NCBI RefSeq assembly: GCF_000003815.2
Contig: NC_049987.1
Location: forward strand, 24,250,053-24,314,052
Direction of reading: 5' to 3'
Source: Branchiostoma floridae
Lineage: Eukaryota; Chordata; Leptocardii; Amphioxiformes; Branchiostomatidae
DNA: 64,000 nt
The notes under the pieces were generated by a model, which was not told where the DNA came from, did no database searches, and was given only the letters and a program-made list of their open reading frames with translations. Position numbers and translations under genes: made by a program. Shown one piece after another: positions 46,589 to 58,500 of this stretch; positions within the stretch are counted from its first letter, which is position 1, and every line of letters starts with the position of its first letter.

Positions 46589-49500
46589 CTACATTTCCTG
46601 CTCCTTCTGTTTGAGAAGCTGTCCCAGCTGCAGACTGTCCCGTCGGGTGTCGACCCCTCGGTACCCGAGCCAGTTCTGCGCAGCCTCCCTCCTCCTCCCC
46701 ATCTTCCATAGCAACAGGGTGTGGTTGTACATGGCAACCGTGCTGTCTTTAAGGTGGGGAAAATAACAGGGGACTTTAGATTAGGACCAGTGCAATAGCC
46801 GTGCGGGTAGAGTGTTCGCCTTACATTCGATAGTCCCCACCTCATCAAGAGGGTCGGGGACCATGGTTGCCTCTAGCACAAGTCTCCTCCCTCCCTCCAT
46901 CCACCCATCCATCCACCCAAACCCACACACTGCTTTTTCTGCTTAGCACTTGAAGCATTTGGTAGTTGAACACACACTGTGACACAGCACTACTAGTGGA
47001 CTTAGTAGCCCCCTGCTGTAGTTATTGCACATTGTATGGCCCAGGGATACTGAAATTGAAATGGGTGCCGCCCTATGCACCAACTGTCTCTCTCCTTATC
47101 TCTTTATGTGGTTAAACATTGCACCTTCGAGTCATTGTTAAAATCTAAGAATCACCTGGGTTCGACTGTACACTCAGCCTGAGGCACTGGAGAGCGGCCT
47201 GCAGTTTCTCCTGACCAATCAGCATCAAGCCCTTGTTCTGGTAAGCCTCGGACTTCAGCAGCAGGAGTGTTCTCGTGACCTCTGACCCCTTAGAGGTGGA
47301 ACCACTTTCAGGGACTATTGGGAGAAAACCTGTAACAAAAAAGGTAATTTAAATAAGACCCACTTTTATCACCCCCAAGCTAAGGGCACAACCCACCGTA
47401 AATGCAACTACGTGCTGTATACGTTGGAATCTGTTGGGATCCGTAAGTGGTAAGTACCGCCTTCGTACGAACTCGTAGGGAATCCGACGGATTTTGGAGC
47501 ACGCAGACACGCCGTAGAACTTTACCTGCAGGCAAAACTTTGTGTGCTATCGGGCTGTGGAGTCGCCCCCTGTACGTGCCAGTACGGGCGAGGCGCCAGC
47601 CCCGTGTAGAGCCTGAACGTTTTCAGAAATACGTGACGGACGTGGCCTCCAAAAAAAACCTACGCACAAATTGCACGTATGGCGGGTTGTACCCTTATCT
47701 TTAGTAAGAGCTTTGACACAAATGTGGGTGGCATATAGCGGGCAAAAAGTCAAAAGGTCACAGGCTTGATTTCTCAGGCAAGTCTCTTTAATTGACTAAT
47801 GACTTCTCGGGAAAGGCACGTAACATGAGTTTCCTCACTCCACTCAGGAGTAAGAATGGGGAAATAAAAGGTGGTGGGAGGAGAGGGTTGGGCTCGCCCT
47901 TCCAATACTGTGGATAACAACCTAGCCTGACTACAATCGCGCTCCTAGCGGCCGGCCCTACAATTGCCGCCACCCTCGGTGAGGGGGTCATTAAGCCCAG
48001 CCGGCGAGAGCTTGTGTAAACACAGGCTAGATAACAACCCACTACCCCTACAGCCTCAAAAAGGCTATGGAACTACCTTTACCTTAATCTTTTTACCATG
48101 GTCACAAATGCTCAAGCCACTGCAATTAAGACAAATTCTGGCAACCAAACCTTTATAGTCATTTATGAAATAAGAGTACATGAAATGAAATGTAATCATG
48201 TCATATCTGGCATAGGAAACTAATGTTTGACAGACCTTCCTCAGTTCTTCTTCTCTTCTGGGTAGGTTGTGTAGAATCTGTTCTCTTGTCTGTTTTGTCA
48301 CCCGTATCGGGTTCCACAGGTATGATGTCATACAGCATCTTTAGCAGCCTGAAACAGACAGAAATGTAAAGTTAACTTGTAAAAACTTTTGTAAAGTATT
48401 TGATAACATGTTAACAAACAGTAATAAATCTTACAATCAAAAAGTTATAATTCACACTACATCAAAGATCACACAGCTTGATAGGACTGTAATCTCAAAC
48501 TCTCATTAAACGTAATCTATATAGTATTACAAACTTCTCTGCTTAGCACTCAGCATTTGGGAAAGAGTATGGAAGTTAAACACACATCACTCCCAGCGGA
48601 CTAGCCCCCTGCTGTAGGGGCTTGCACAAATGTGTGTGGCCCAAGGGCTACAGAAATGGAGATGGGCACCACCCCTAAGCATCTACATAGATGTACACTT
48701 TAATGTACAAACCTTTCGTTTTCCACAAATGCTAAAACCATCTTATTGTTTCTGGACAACAGACATATAGTAGTGCTTCCAATAATTATACACCATCAAT
48801 CCACAAATTATATTTACTGACACAGAAGTATACAAAGTATACATGTATGATAAAAGAGAACAAACTCAAACTCCCCACCTGTCATAGCAGATAACGGCTT
48901 CCTGGTACTCCTCTAGTCTGTACAGAGCTTCCGCCTTGTACATCAATGGCAGAACACTTTTCAATCGAACACTCTTCGTTTCCGTATTTTGCTCAACACT
49001 CTGCATCCCTTCCTGTTCGCTCGGTTCTCTGGCTCTCTTCTTACTCATCTTTTTACCAGCAGTTCTCTCTTCAGAGTCCTCATCTGAATCAAACAGATCG
49101 TCACCGCTGTCGCAACGATTGCTTGGAGGAGTAACGGGGTCTTCAACGAGTTTCAAAGAATCATGGGAAGTGTGCACTGCATCATGGGATAGGCCGGAGG
49201 AATCGTGGGATGGATTGAGCGAGTACGTGTCAGTCCGCCATTGGTTGTTGGGAGGGATTTTTGTCAGCAGTTTGTCGCAGACGGCTATGGCGTCCTCGTA
49301 TCTCTGAGCCTTGAGCAGGGAGAGCGAAGCTTCACAGTACACAGTTTGGAGGTCCAGTGGGGGAAAGGGGGTTCCTGGTGTTAATGGCTGATGAAGAAAA
49401 AACATCAGATGTGAAAAATTTCTTTATCTTCTACATTCTCAAGCTCTTTTTATGTTGAACAACAAACCTGTATCAGCGGCCACCTTTGCATAGCGACCAC

Positions 49501-52500
49501 CTTGCCATTGGGGTCCCTTAGATTTTTCCTATTGACCTAAGCATTAAGAAATACTATATAGCAGCCACCTGTCCAACGTGGCCACGGCTACACAATTTCC
49601 GGTCCCGTAGATACAGAAACACTGCCCTTTGTGACCATACAGCGGTCGTATGTCATCCTGCGCCGGGTTTCAAATCGTAGTTTGCGAGGCCGAGAATTTG
49701 GAGTTCTTGACAGGGTCATTTTGGCTATAGCAGAGGGTATGCCTGCCTTGAATATTAGAGTGCAAATCTTTTTTTTACCAACATTCCGCATGGCAATATC
49801 AATTTTCCGTAGATTTCTGCAGGGTCGGTTGAATTCTGAGACCTTTCGAGACAATGTTACTTGGTTAGAAAGATTAGTGGGTACTGAAAACGTGTGTGGT
49901 CAATTGATCTAACATTTTCTCTATAGTGGCCACCTGTCTATATTGGCCACATTTCTCCAGTCCCTTTAGAGGCTGCTATAGACAGGTTTGACTGTACACA
50001 GCAAATGTTGCAGGAAACAACAGCACTTGCAAATTGTATCTGAGGCAGGCTATGGTCACTAACAACTTAACGTTAACTACACACACTACATACCTGCATC
50101 CGAGGCAGGGCCACTAACAACTTAACGTTAACTACACACACTACATACCTGCATCCGAGGCAGGGCCACTAACAACTTAACGTTAACTACACACACTACA
50201 TACCTGCATCCGAGGCAGGGCCACTAACAACTTAACGTTAACTACACACACTACATACCTGCATCCGCGGCAGGGCCACTAACAACTTAACGTTAACTAC
50301 ACACACTACATACCTGCATCCGCGGCAGGGCCACTAACAACTTAACGTTAACTACACACACTACATACCTGCATCCGAGGCAGGGCCACTAACAACTTAA
50401 CGTTAACTACACACACTACATACCTGCATCCGAGGCAGGGCCACTAACAACTTAACGTTAACTACACACACTACATACCTGCATCCGAGGCAGGGCCACT
50501 AACAACTTAACGTTAACTACACACACTACATACCTGCATCCGAGGCAGGGCCACTAACAACTTAACGTTAACTACACACACTACATACCTGCATCACTGG
50601 TGTGTCCAGAGCAGCTGCCAACAAGTCCACATACCTCTGTGCAGCTGCCTCATACCTGTAGAGGTAAAGATTAAAGGTCTTTCACCATTGAATATACTGT
50701 ATTATACATAAAGACAATTCTATCTCTACCAGATAAGATTTACCCTGGGAAACCAGCTCGAGAAGCTTCGCAAATAAGAGTTACCGATCCCCTGCCTAAC
50801 CCGCGCCCTCCCGCCTCTATGCACCCGCCCCACTACCAGCTGGCCCCACTTACGCCGGTCCCCAACTATCACGTGTATAGTTTGGGGCCAGCTGGTTCGT
50901 GGGCCGGCGGGTGTTAGGCGGCGGGTGTTCCGTGCACGCGTGTTGCAGTGATCGGTAAACTTTGTGTGCCTCGTTAGGAGTCTGCGTTTTCCCAGGGTAG
51001 ATATGATTGGAGATTACTTTTCGAGTGTCATCCATCACACCAGAATGAACTGGCAGAACAATTCAATACAAGTGCATCTAACAAGAAAAAACAGTTGAAC
51101 GTGTCAAAGTCACTAACTCGTAAGGTAATACCAGGGGACCAAAATCAAACTTGACCTTTGTCTTCACAACCTCTACCCGCATACCAAATATCATCGTAAT
51201 ACATCCAGAGGATCTTGAGTTATGTTGACCACAAATATCCGGACACACAGACAGACACACAGAGAGACAAAAAACAGACACACAGACAGACACACCAAAC
51301 ACTACACCTTCATGTTTTATGGAGGTAACAACTGGCAGTGCAGCTTTCAGGTGTTGCACCAAATTTCTGCTCAGCTGTTTTTGTGGAGTCTTGTTAAGGG
51401 TTATGGTAACGTTATGGTTATTATCATATCAAGTGGTTATTATTATTATATAATTATATCAAGTCATTTACCAGGGTCACTGAAACCTAAAGCCATTTTT
51501 CAGGAGATATAATATAATCATACCTATCAAAAATTGATAAAGTGTCCCTAAAAACCAAACAAGTGTTGGGGCAAATATCTGGGGATTAAAACTCTGGCTT
51601 GACAACAGGGTCGTAGGTCACTGCGAGAAAGGGCAACTATGGTCAGTTATGAAATGAGAAAATGAGATCATGAATCTAAACGCATCAGTCTTCCATCATA
51701 CTATTTAGACTGAGACAAGGCCGCTATTTTGTAGCCTAAGTGTAGGTGGGTCGGTTCTCACGCAAATTAGCTTTTGGTAGTTGAAAAGCTAATTTGTGAG
51801 AGAACCGACCCACCTAGTTTTAGGCTAATTAATGCGCTAAAAACAGGTTCAACAACTTGCAGACACTTTTTAGAAGACCCAGCTTGTGTGGAGGCACCGA
51901 AGGTTTTACAAATCTGAGACAGTTTGTTAGAAGACCCAGCTTGTGTGGAGGCACCGAGGGTTTTACAGAAGACCCAGCTTGTGTGGAGGCACCGAGGGTT
52001 TTACAGAAGACCCAGCTTGTGTGGAGCACCGAGGGTTTTACAGAAGACACAGCTTGTGTGGAGCACCGAGGGTTTTACAGAAGACACAGCTTGTGTGGAG
52101 CACCGAGGGTTTTACAGATCTGAGGCAGATTTTCCTCTCAACAAAAACATGGGAGGAGTATGGAGCGACACTTTTGGTTTTGTGAAGGGGTTGGTGTATG
52201 GGCCTCACATGATGAAGCCGAAAGGTGAGCACCCCTCTGCGTTCCGTATGAACAACGGCGTGCCCGCGGTAGTACTGCTGACCCGAGACACCATCCAGTA
52301 CGCCTTCAACCCGGAGACGTACGAAAAGGATCCATACTCCTTTGGGCCGGGCGGCGTAAGCAAGGACGTGGTCAGGGGACACTGTCCGTCAATGTTTTCC
52401 AACGATGAAGACCATCGTCGGAAGAAGGCTCTCCTCATCGACGTCTACAAGCGGGGTCAGAAGACTCTTCCATCTGTTTTCTTTAGCCAAATAAAGGAGC

Positions 52501-55500
52501 ACCTCGAGGAGTGGTCACGACTGGAGGACGTCCCGGACTTTGAAGAGAGGGTTTTCCACATCATGTCTGAGACGCTGACTGAGGCCTTGTTCGGGAGGAA
52601 AATCGACGGAGAACTGTGCTTCACTTGGCTGAACGGACTTCTGACTGACTTCAAGACCTGGATCCCCATTCCCTCCATGTCAAGGAAACGCAGGCTGGCA
52701 ATAGAGGCCCTCCCCGCACTTCTGAAAGCCATCAAAGAAGCGCCAAAGTACCAAGAGCTTGTCCAACTTTGTCACACCCACGGTGTAGAGGTAGAGGAAG
52801 GTATCTTCACCATCCTATACGGCACTCTGTTCAATGGTTGCGCCGCCCAGTGCGCCGCCATCGTCTCGTCTGTCGCTCGCCTGCACACCCTCAGCGACAC
52901 AGAGAAAAACGACATCATCCAAACGACCCTCCAAGTCCTGGAGAAACATGGAGGCGTCTCGGAGGAAAGTCTCGGTGAAATGAAGACCCTTGAGAGCTTC
53001 ATACTGGAGGTCCTGCGGCTCCATCCACCAGTTTTCAACTTCTGGTGTCTGGCAAGAAAAGATCTTGTCATTTCGCCAGAAAAGGAAAACATCAAGGTTA
53101 GTTACTAGCTATAAATATTTATGCTTCTGAACAACTTTTTAATGTTTTCAACTTCTGGTGTCTGGCAAGAAAGGATCTCCTCATTTCGCCAGAAAAAGAA
53201 AACATCAAGTAACTAGTAACCTTAGTAACTAGCTATAAATATTCATGCTTCTGAACAACTTTTTAATGTTTTCAACTTCTGGTGTCTGGCAAGAAAGTAT
53301 CTTGTCATTTCGCCAGAAAAAGAAAACATCAACGTTAGTTACTAACTATAGATATATGCTTCTGAACAACTTTTAATGTTTGGCCTTGTAAGCAGCAGGT
53401 GAGAATAATTGGTTGCCTAAAAGTAAACTCCTATGTCATACTATATGTGTTGCTATTCTCCGTAGGTCTGCAAGGGGGAGCGAATGGTTGGATGTTGCTT
53501 CTGGGCTCAGCGTGACGAATCTGTGTTCCCGGATCCGGACCGTTTCCGGTGGAATCGCTTTCTTGATGAAGACAAGCAAGGAGGACAGAAGAAGCATCTT
53601 TTCTTCCCTCGCGGAAGGTACTAATCTCCAAGCAGATGCTAGGGTGGAAGATTGTGGCGTTTTTTGACTGCCTGGCTTCTATGACTGTGGAAAGTCGCGG
53701 TCTCTTAATAGAAGTTAGGCGGTCAGAAAAAGGCACAGTCTTCCACCCCAACATCTGCTTGGAGATTATAAAGTATTGGGATCTATTCCATATGCACTCG
53801 AAGTCTTGGAGTACTGGTATAGAGCAGGAAATGATTGGACAATTGGTCTTTTACCCATGGTGTAGTTTGGACACTTTTACCCATGGTGTAGTTTGGACAC
53901 TTTTACCCTTGGTGTAGTCTGGACACTTTTACCCATGGTGTAGTCTGGACACTTTTACCCATGGTGTAGTTTGGACACTTTTACCTATGGTGTAGTTTGG
54001 ACACTTTTACCCATGGTGTAGTTTGGACACTTTTACCCACGGTGTAATCTGGACACCGCTAAAGACTACAGCGCAAACAAGAGTTCGAAGATTTCACATC
54101 TCCTTGAAATGTTTAAAGTTTTACGTCTTGTTTCCTTGCAGTTCATTTAATAAATGCGTGTAAGGTTTTAATGTGTCCATTGATCACTTCCTATTGGTAT
54201 CTCTCTATGGTGATTAAGACTAAGGCTATGGTATATAACATTTGCAAAAACACAGACCAAAAACAACAACTCACCGTGAATCAGTACTTAAACCTTCTAT
54301 CATAAAAAATATCATTCATGTAACATTACAAACCCATATATTTGTTATGCAATCGGGATGAGTGGGGGATACAAACTTGGCCACATTTGGGATTGGGATT
54401 GCCGCAAAAGCGCCACCTACATCAGCTACATAGAGCAGCAAGAAGCAGAACTCCAGTCAGAAGCTCCGAGGAAGGTGTCTGAACGTAAGCAAAGTATGTA
54501 CATTCTGGTTGTGTACAAGAATCCTTCGATATCCTTTAACCTATATAATCTGTTTTCTCTCTCAGTTGGACGGAGGCCCCTGACCTCGACAGCCACCAGT
54601 GTCCCGGCCAGGACATCGGCTTCTTCATGATGAAAGCGCTCCTAGCGGTTCTCCTGGGGTACTGCAGCTGGGAGCTGACGGCCGCCCCCATGTGGTCGGA
54701 TAAGACCATCCGGGTGGGCAACCCTGACGATCCCGTGCGTCTCGCACGGTTTAACTTCCGCTCAGAACAGGCGGGGCGTGCGCTGGGGATAAGGCCCGAC
54801 AACATCGCGCCTAATGCGATATGAGTTGACGATCGACGTTTCTCTCAAACACATGTGGTACGCATATCATATGCATCTCAATGGTTTGGGGAGAAGTCAT
54901 ACAAGCGTATTTTTTGGGGGGTCATATGTCACAATAGAGATCACGATCCAGCAGAATTGTCGTAGTAGAACAGGCATGATGATTAAAAATCTGGCATTCT
55001 ACAGATAGATGAGATAGAGGGAAATATTAGTAATGTTTATTAAGGTGATAGGGTAATAAGCGGTTGACATTGGTCATTTTTTTAGCGTATCTAACCCAGA
55101 ACACACTGGATCATATGATTACAAAGATATTGTCTCAGGTAATTTTTTTTAAAATAAGTGGGATTTTATTAAGGTTAAACATTTAGTGAATATCCGGTGA
55201 AGGGATCGTGTTATGTGTGTACTACTATAAGTTAAATAGTTGCCATGAAGTTTGCTTAAGTCCTTTCTTTCATCTCATTTGTCTCAAAAAATAGTTCTTT
55301 CTTTCTTACAGTGTAACATATTATTTCATGTAACATAAATCTTTACCTTCCAACATGGTTGTTATAGGTCTGTATCATCGGTTCATGTAATCTAACTTTT
55401 GGTATTTTCAATAAAGGTGCACAAAAAAGAATTAGAATTGTTCCTCGCTTTGAATGGTTAGTTTGAAATAAGACACAATCCTATGAAAATACACTCAGGT

Positions 55501-58500
55501 TTCTTTTCACAGAAATTAAAAACACAACCACTTCTTTCAATATGTCCTGAAATATAACGCTATTTAACCTTTATCCGTGGGGTAACCTATATCCGTTCTT
55601 ATATCAACCTGCAATAGTGTTGAATATTAGGGTATCCGTTGTTATATCAAAATGCAATGTTTTTAAATGTTTTAATATATTGCATTTTGAAACCACCATC
55701 TGCCAACATGATATCCCTAAATACCCCATTTAAAAAAAACGGATATAGGTTACCCCGCGGATACAGGTGAACTAGTGTTACGTAGATATTTAGGTACAAC
55801 TAACATAATACCCTAATCCATGAGGTGAGGAACACCTACCGTTCTTGTTCCAGACAGTATTTAGCGAGGACATACAGGGCCTGATGCAGTGGAATACATA
55901 AGACCTATTGAATATCTATAGTACTCTAAACCAGGGCTCTAGCTAGCGTCCGTTTTTCCGTCAATTGATGGAAATTTGCTGCGTGTGACGGAAAAGTTTT
56001 TAAACCAATCCGTCAACCTTGACGGACAAAAATCCTTCGTTAAAGCTACAGGCGGCTTGGGGACGCCGTCCACGGCCGTAAAAGCCACACACTGTTTCTT
56101 TTGCTATTGTTATGATTGTTGACTTAGTGTGTCGGCGCCCCTTTGCATACAATAATCTCATTAAAAACCCGTTTTTCAAGGTCTCAGTTCCGTCTTTCTA
56201 ATTTAATTTTTGCGGTTTTGGCGACAATGGGAATTGGCTGACGGAAAAAAATGTTCGCGCTGGCTAGAGCCCTGCTCTAAACATTTACATGTATGCTACA
56301 GGTGAGAAAGACTTACCGTTCTAGTTCCAGACAGCGTTTAGCGAGGACATACAGGGCCTGGTGTAGTGGGATACAGGTGTGAGGAGATGTCAGGAGGGTG
56401 GCTGTTCCAGGTGCTGTACTGTCCAGCTGTAGCACAGGGTCTAGCACCTGGTTCTTACAGCTGTCTTTTCTGGTCTCGTCATTTTCTAAGGCCTGCAACA
56501 TTACCACATTAGTACGTAGTTTTACATAGAAACTGTACTGTCAATGAAGGAAAGACATCCAGGTAATAAGATACACAAGGTACTAGTACTAGTACAGTTA
56601 CATATGTACTCAAGCACTGTTAAGTTATAGCACCAATTAAGTCTAGCACCTGGTTCTTATAGCTGTTACCTTTTCTACTGTCCTTATTTTCTATGGCCTG
56701 TAATATCAACATTACCACAAGATCACACAAATGACACAATTACAGCACTCTCAAAAATACAATGGCCAAGAAAATGTAGTTAAGTTAGTATACAGGATGT
56801 CCTTGTGGCTCAACTGGTAGCAGCCTCACAGTTGAGCTCCCGGTTTAAGTTAGTCGGTAACCGGGAGACCCCGGTTCAAATCCAGGGTAGGGCATCTCGA
56901 TTGGGGCTGCGGTTGTGTTTCAGAAGGGACGTAAAAGTGGGGGTCCTGTGTTCAAGGAGGTGCCGTGGGTTTGTTTAAGTTGAAGGGCTGGCAACCCCTC
57001 CTGTAAAAACATACTCTCAACGTGTCTCAAGAGTTCCCAATGGGCTTAGTGAACTTTGTTGTGCGAAATTGTCTTAATATTTCGTAAAAAGAAGGAATTA
57101 TAATACTTACAGTGACTAACAAGTTGAGTGTTTCCAGCTCGACGTCCCCTAGCCCCAGTGCCAGGTACTGCAGTGAGATGTTGTACAGGGCAGAATGGTG
57201 GGAGAAGTCACACCGAAGGGCTTCCCGAAACAGCTGGATGGCTGTGTGGGGTTTTCCCTAAATAATGATGGAAGGGTTGGTGTAAAAACTACTACAGGTT
57301 TTCCTGTATAATGATATATTCCCCTAGCGGCAGTACCCAGTACTGCAGTATGATGGGAGAAATCACATCGTAGGGCTTCCCTGAACAGCTGGATCGCTGT
57401 GTGGGGTTTTCCCTGGTCAGGATGGAAGGGTTGGTGTAAAATTACTGCAGGTTTTCCTATATAATGATATATCCCCCTAGCACCAGTGCCCGATACTGCA
57501 GTAATGGGAGAAGTCACATCGTAGAGCTTCCCGAAACAGCTGGATCGCTGTGTGGGGTTTTCCCTAAATAATGATGGAAGGGGTGGTGTAAAATTACTAC
57601 AGGTTTATCCCCTAGCGCCAGGGCCCGGTACTGCTGAGTGGTGGGAGAAGTCACATCGCAGAGCTTCCCTGAGCAGCTGGATGGATGTGTGGGGTTTTCC
57701 CTAAAGAATGATGGAAGCGTTGTAAAAGCTGTTATAGATGTTCTAACTTTAATTTTTAAAAAAAAAAGGGAATAACTTCATGGTGTTTCTTTCTGCGTTG
57801 GAGCAAAGCTCAAATTGTACAACTATGAATAAACTACAATGATATTGGTGATCAGAGTACAAGTTCTATCTTTATCATTTCAGTGCATCAATGTGAAGAA
57901 GTGCAATAATCTTGTAATTCCTTAAGGTCTTACCAAATATGTTAGCGTTTGTGAAGTTTAGACATCCAGGTGAACAATATTTAAAGAAGAGCTCAGTCTC
58001 TACAATTGGATACAACTTGGAGTTTCCTTCCAGACTTTATATAATTCGATTTATTTATTTCCAAATCCATGTCCGTAGGCTAATTGCAAGGGCACAGACA
58101 ATAAAAAGTAACAAGTGTCTATTCTATACAGCTATCTTATGCATGATTCTACGTTCTTTACTGGGAGGTTTGACTTCTTCTTTGGAGGCAGTGGCTGTTG
58201 AAAAGTCCCACATCTTTAATGATTAGTGGGTTCTGTGATTTTAACAGGAATATAGTTTTATAACCACGACCGTTTCCCTCACCTGTTGTGCACAGCAGCA
58301 CCCCATGAGGTTCAGTACCCTGGCCTTGGTGCACAAGTCTGAAGATGGGGAGTTCAGGCAAGCTTGTAGGGCGAGGATGGACTCTTCATATCTCTTCTCA
58401 ACATACAGCACATACCCTGGGTTGGGAGGAAGACTTTGAGTCACTTTTTAATAGTCTGACATCACAATACACATGTTTAAAGATAGGGAACTTAGGAAGG

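Noticed and set aside
51924..52148. N-terminal extension of the P450 (in-frame Met at 51924)
   Set aside because: The added residues are translated minisatellite. The CYP74 N-terminal region is accounted for from 52149 onward. Kept only as an open question.
54358..54510. Extra P450 exon encoding GHIWDWDCRKSATYI
   Set aside because: Exon 2 (phase 2) joins directly to 54566 to give the uninterrupted heme-loop sequence. Inserting this ORF would break it.
56807..56890. Functional tRNA gene
   Set aside because: A- and B-box-like sequences are present, but there is a long extra stem and no acceptor stem pairing. The downstream body is shared with dispersed copies, so it is a SINE head.
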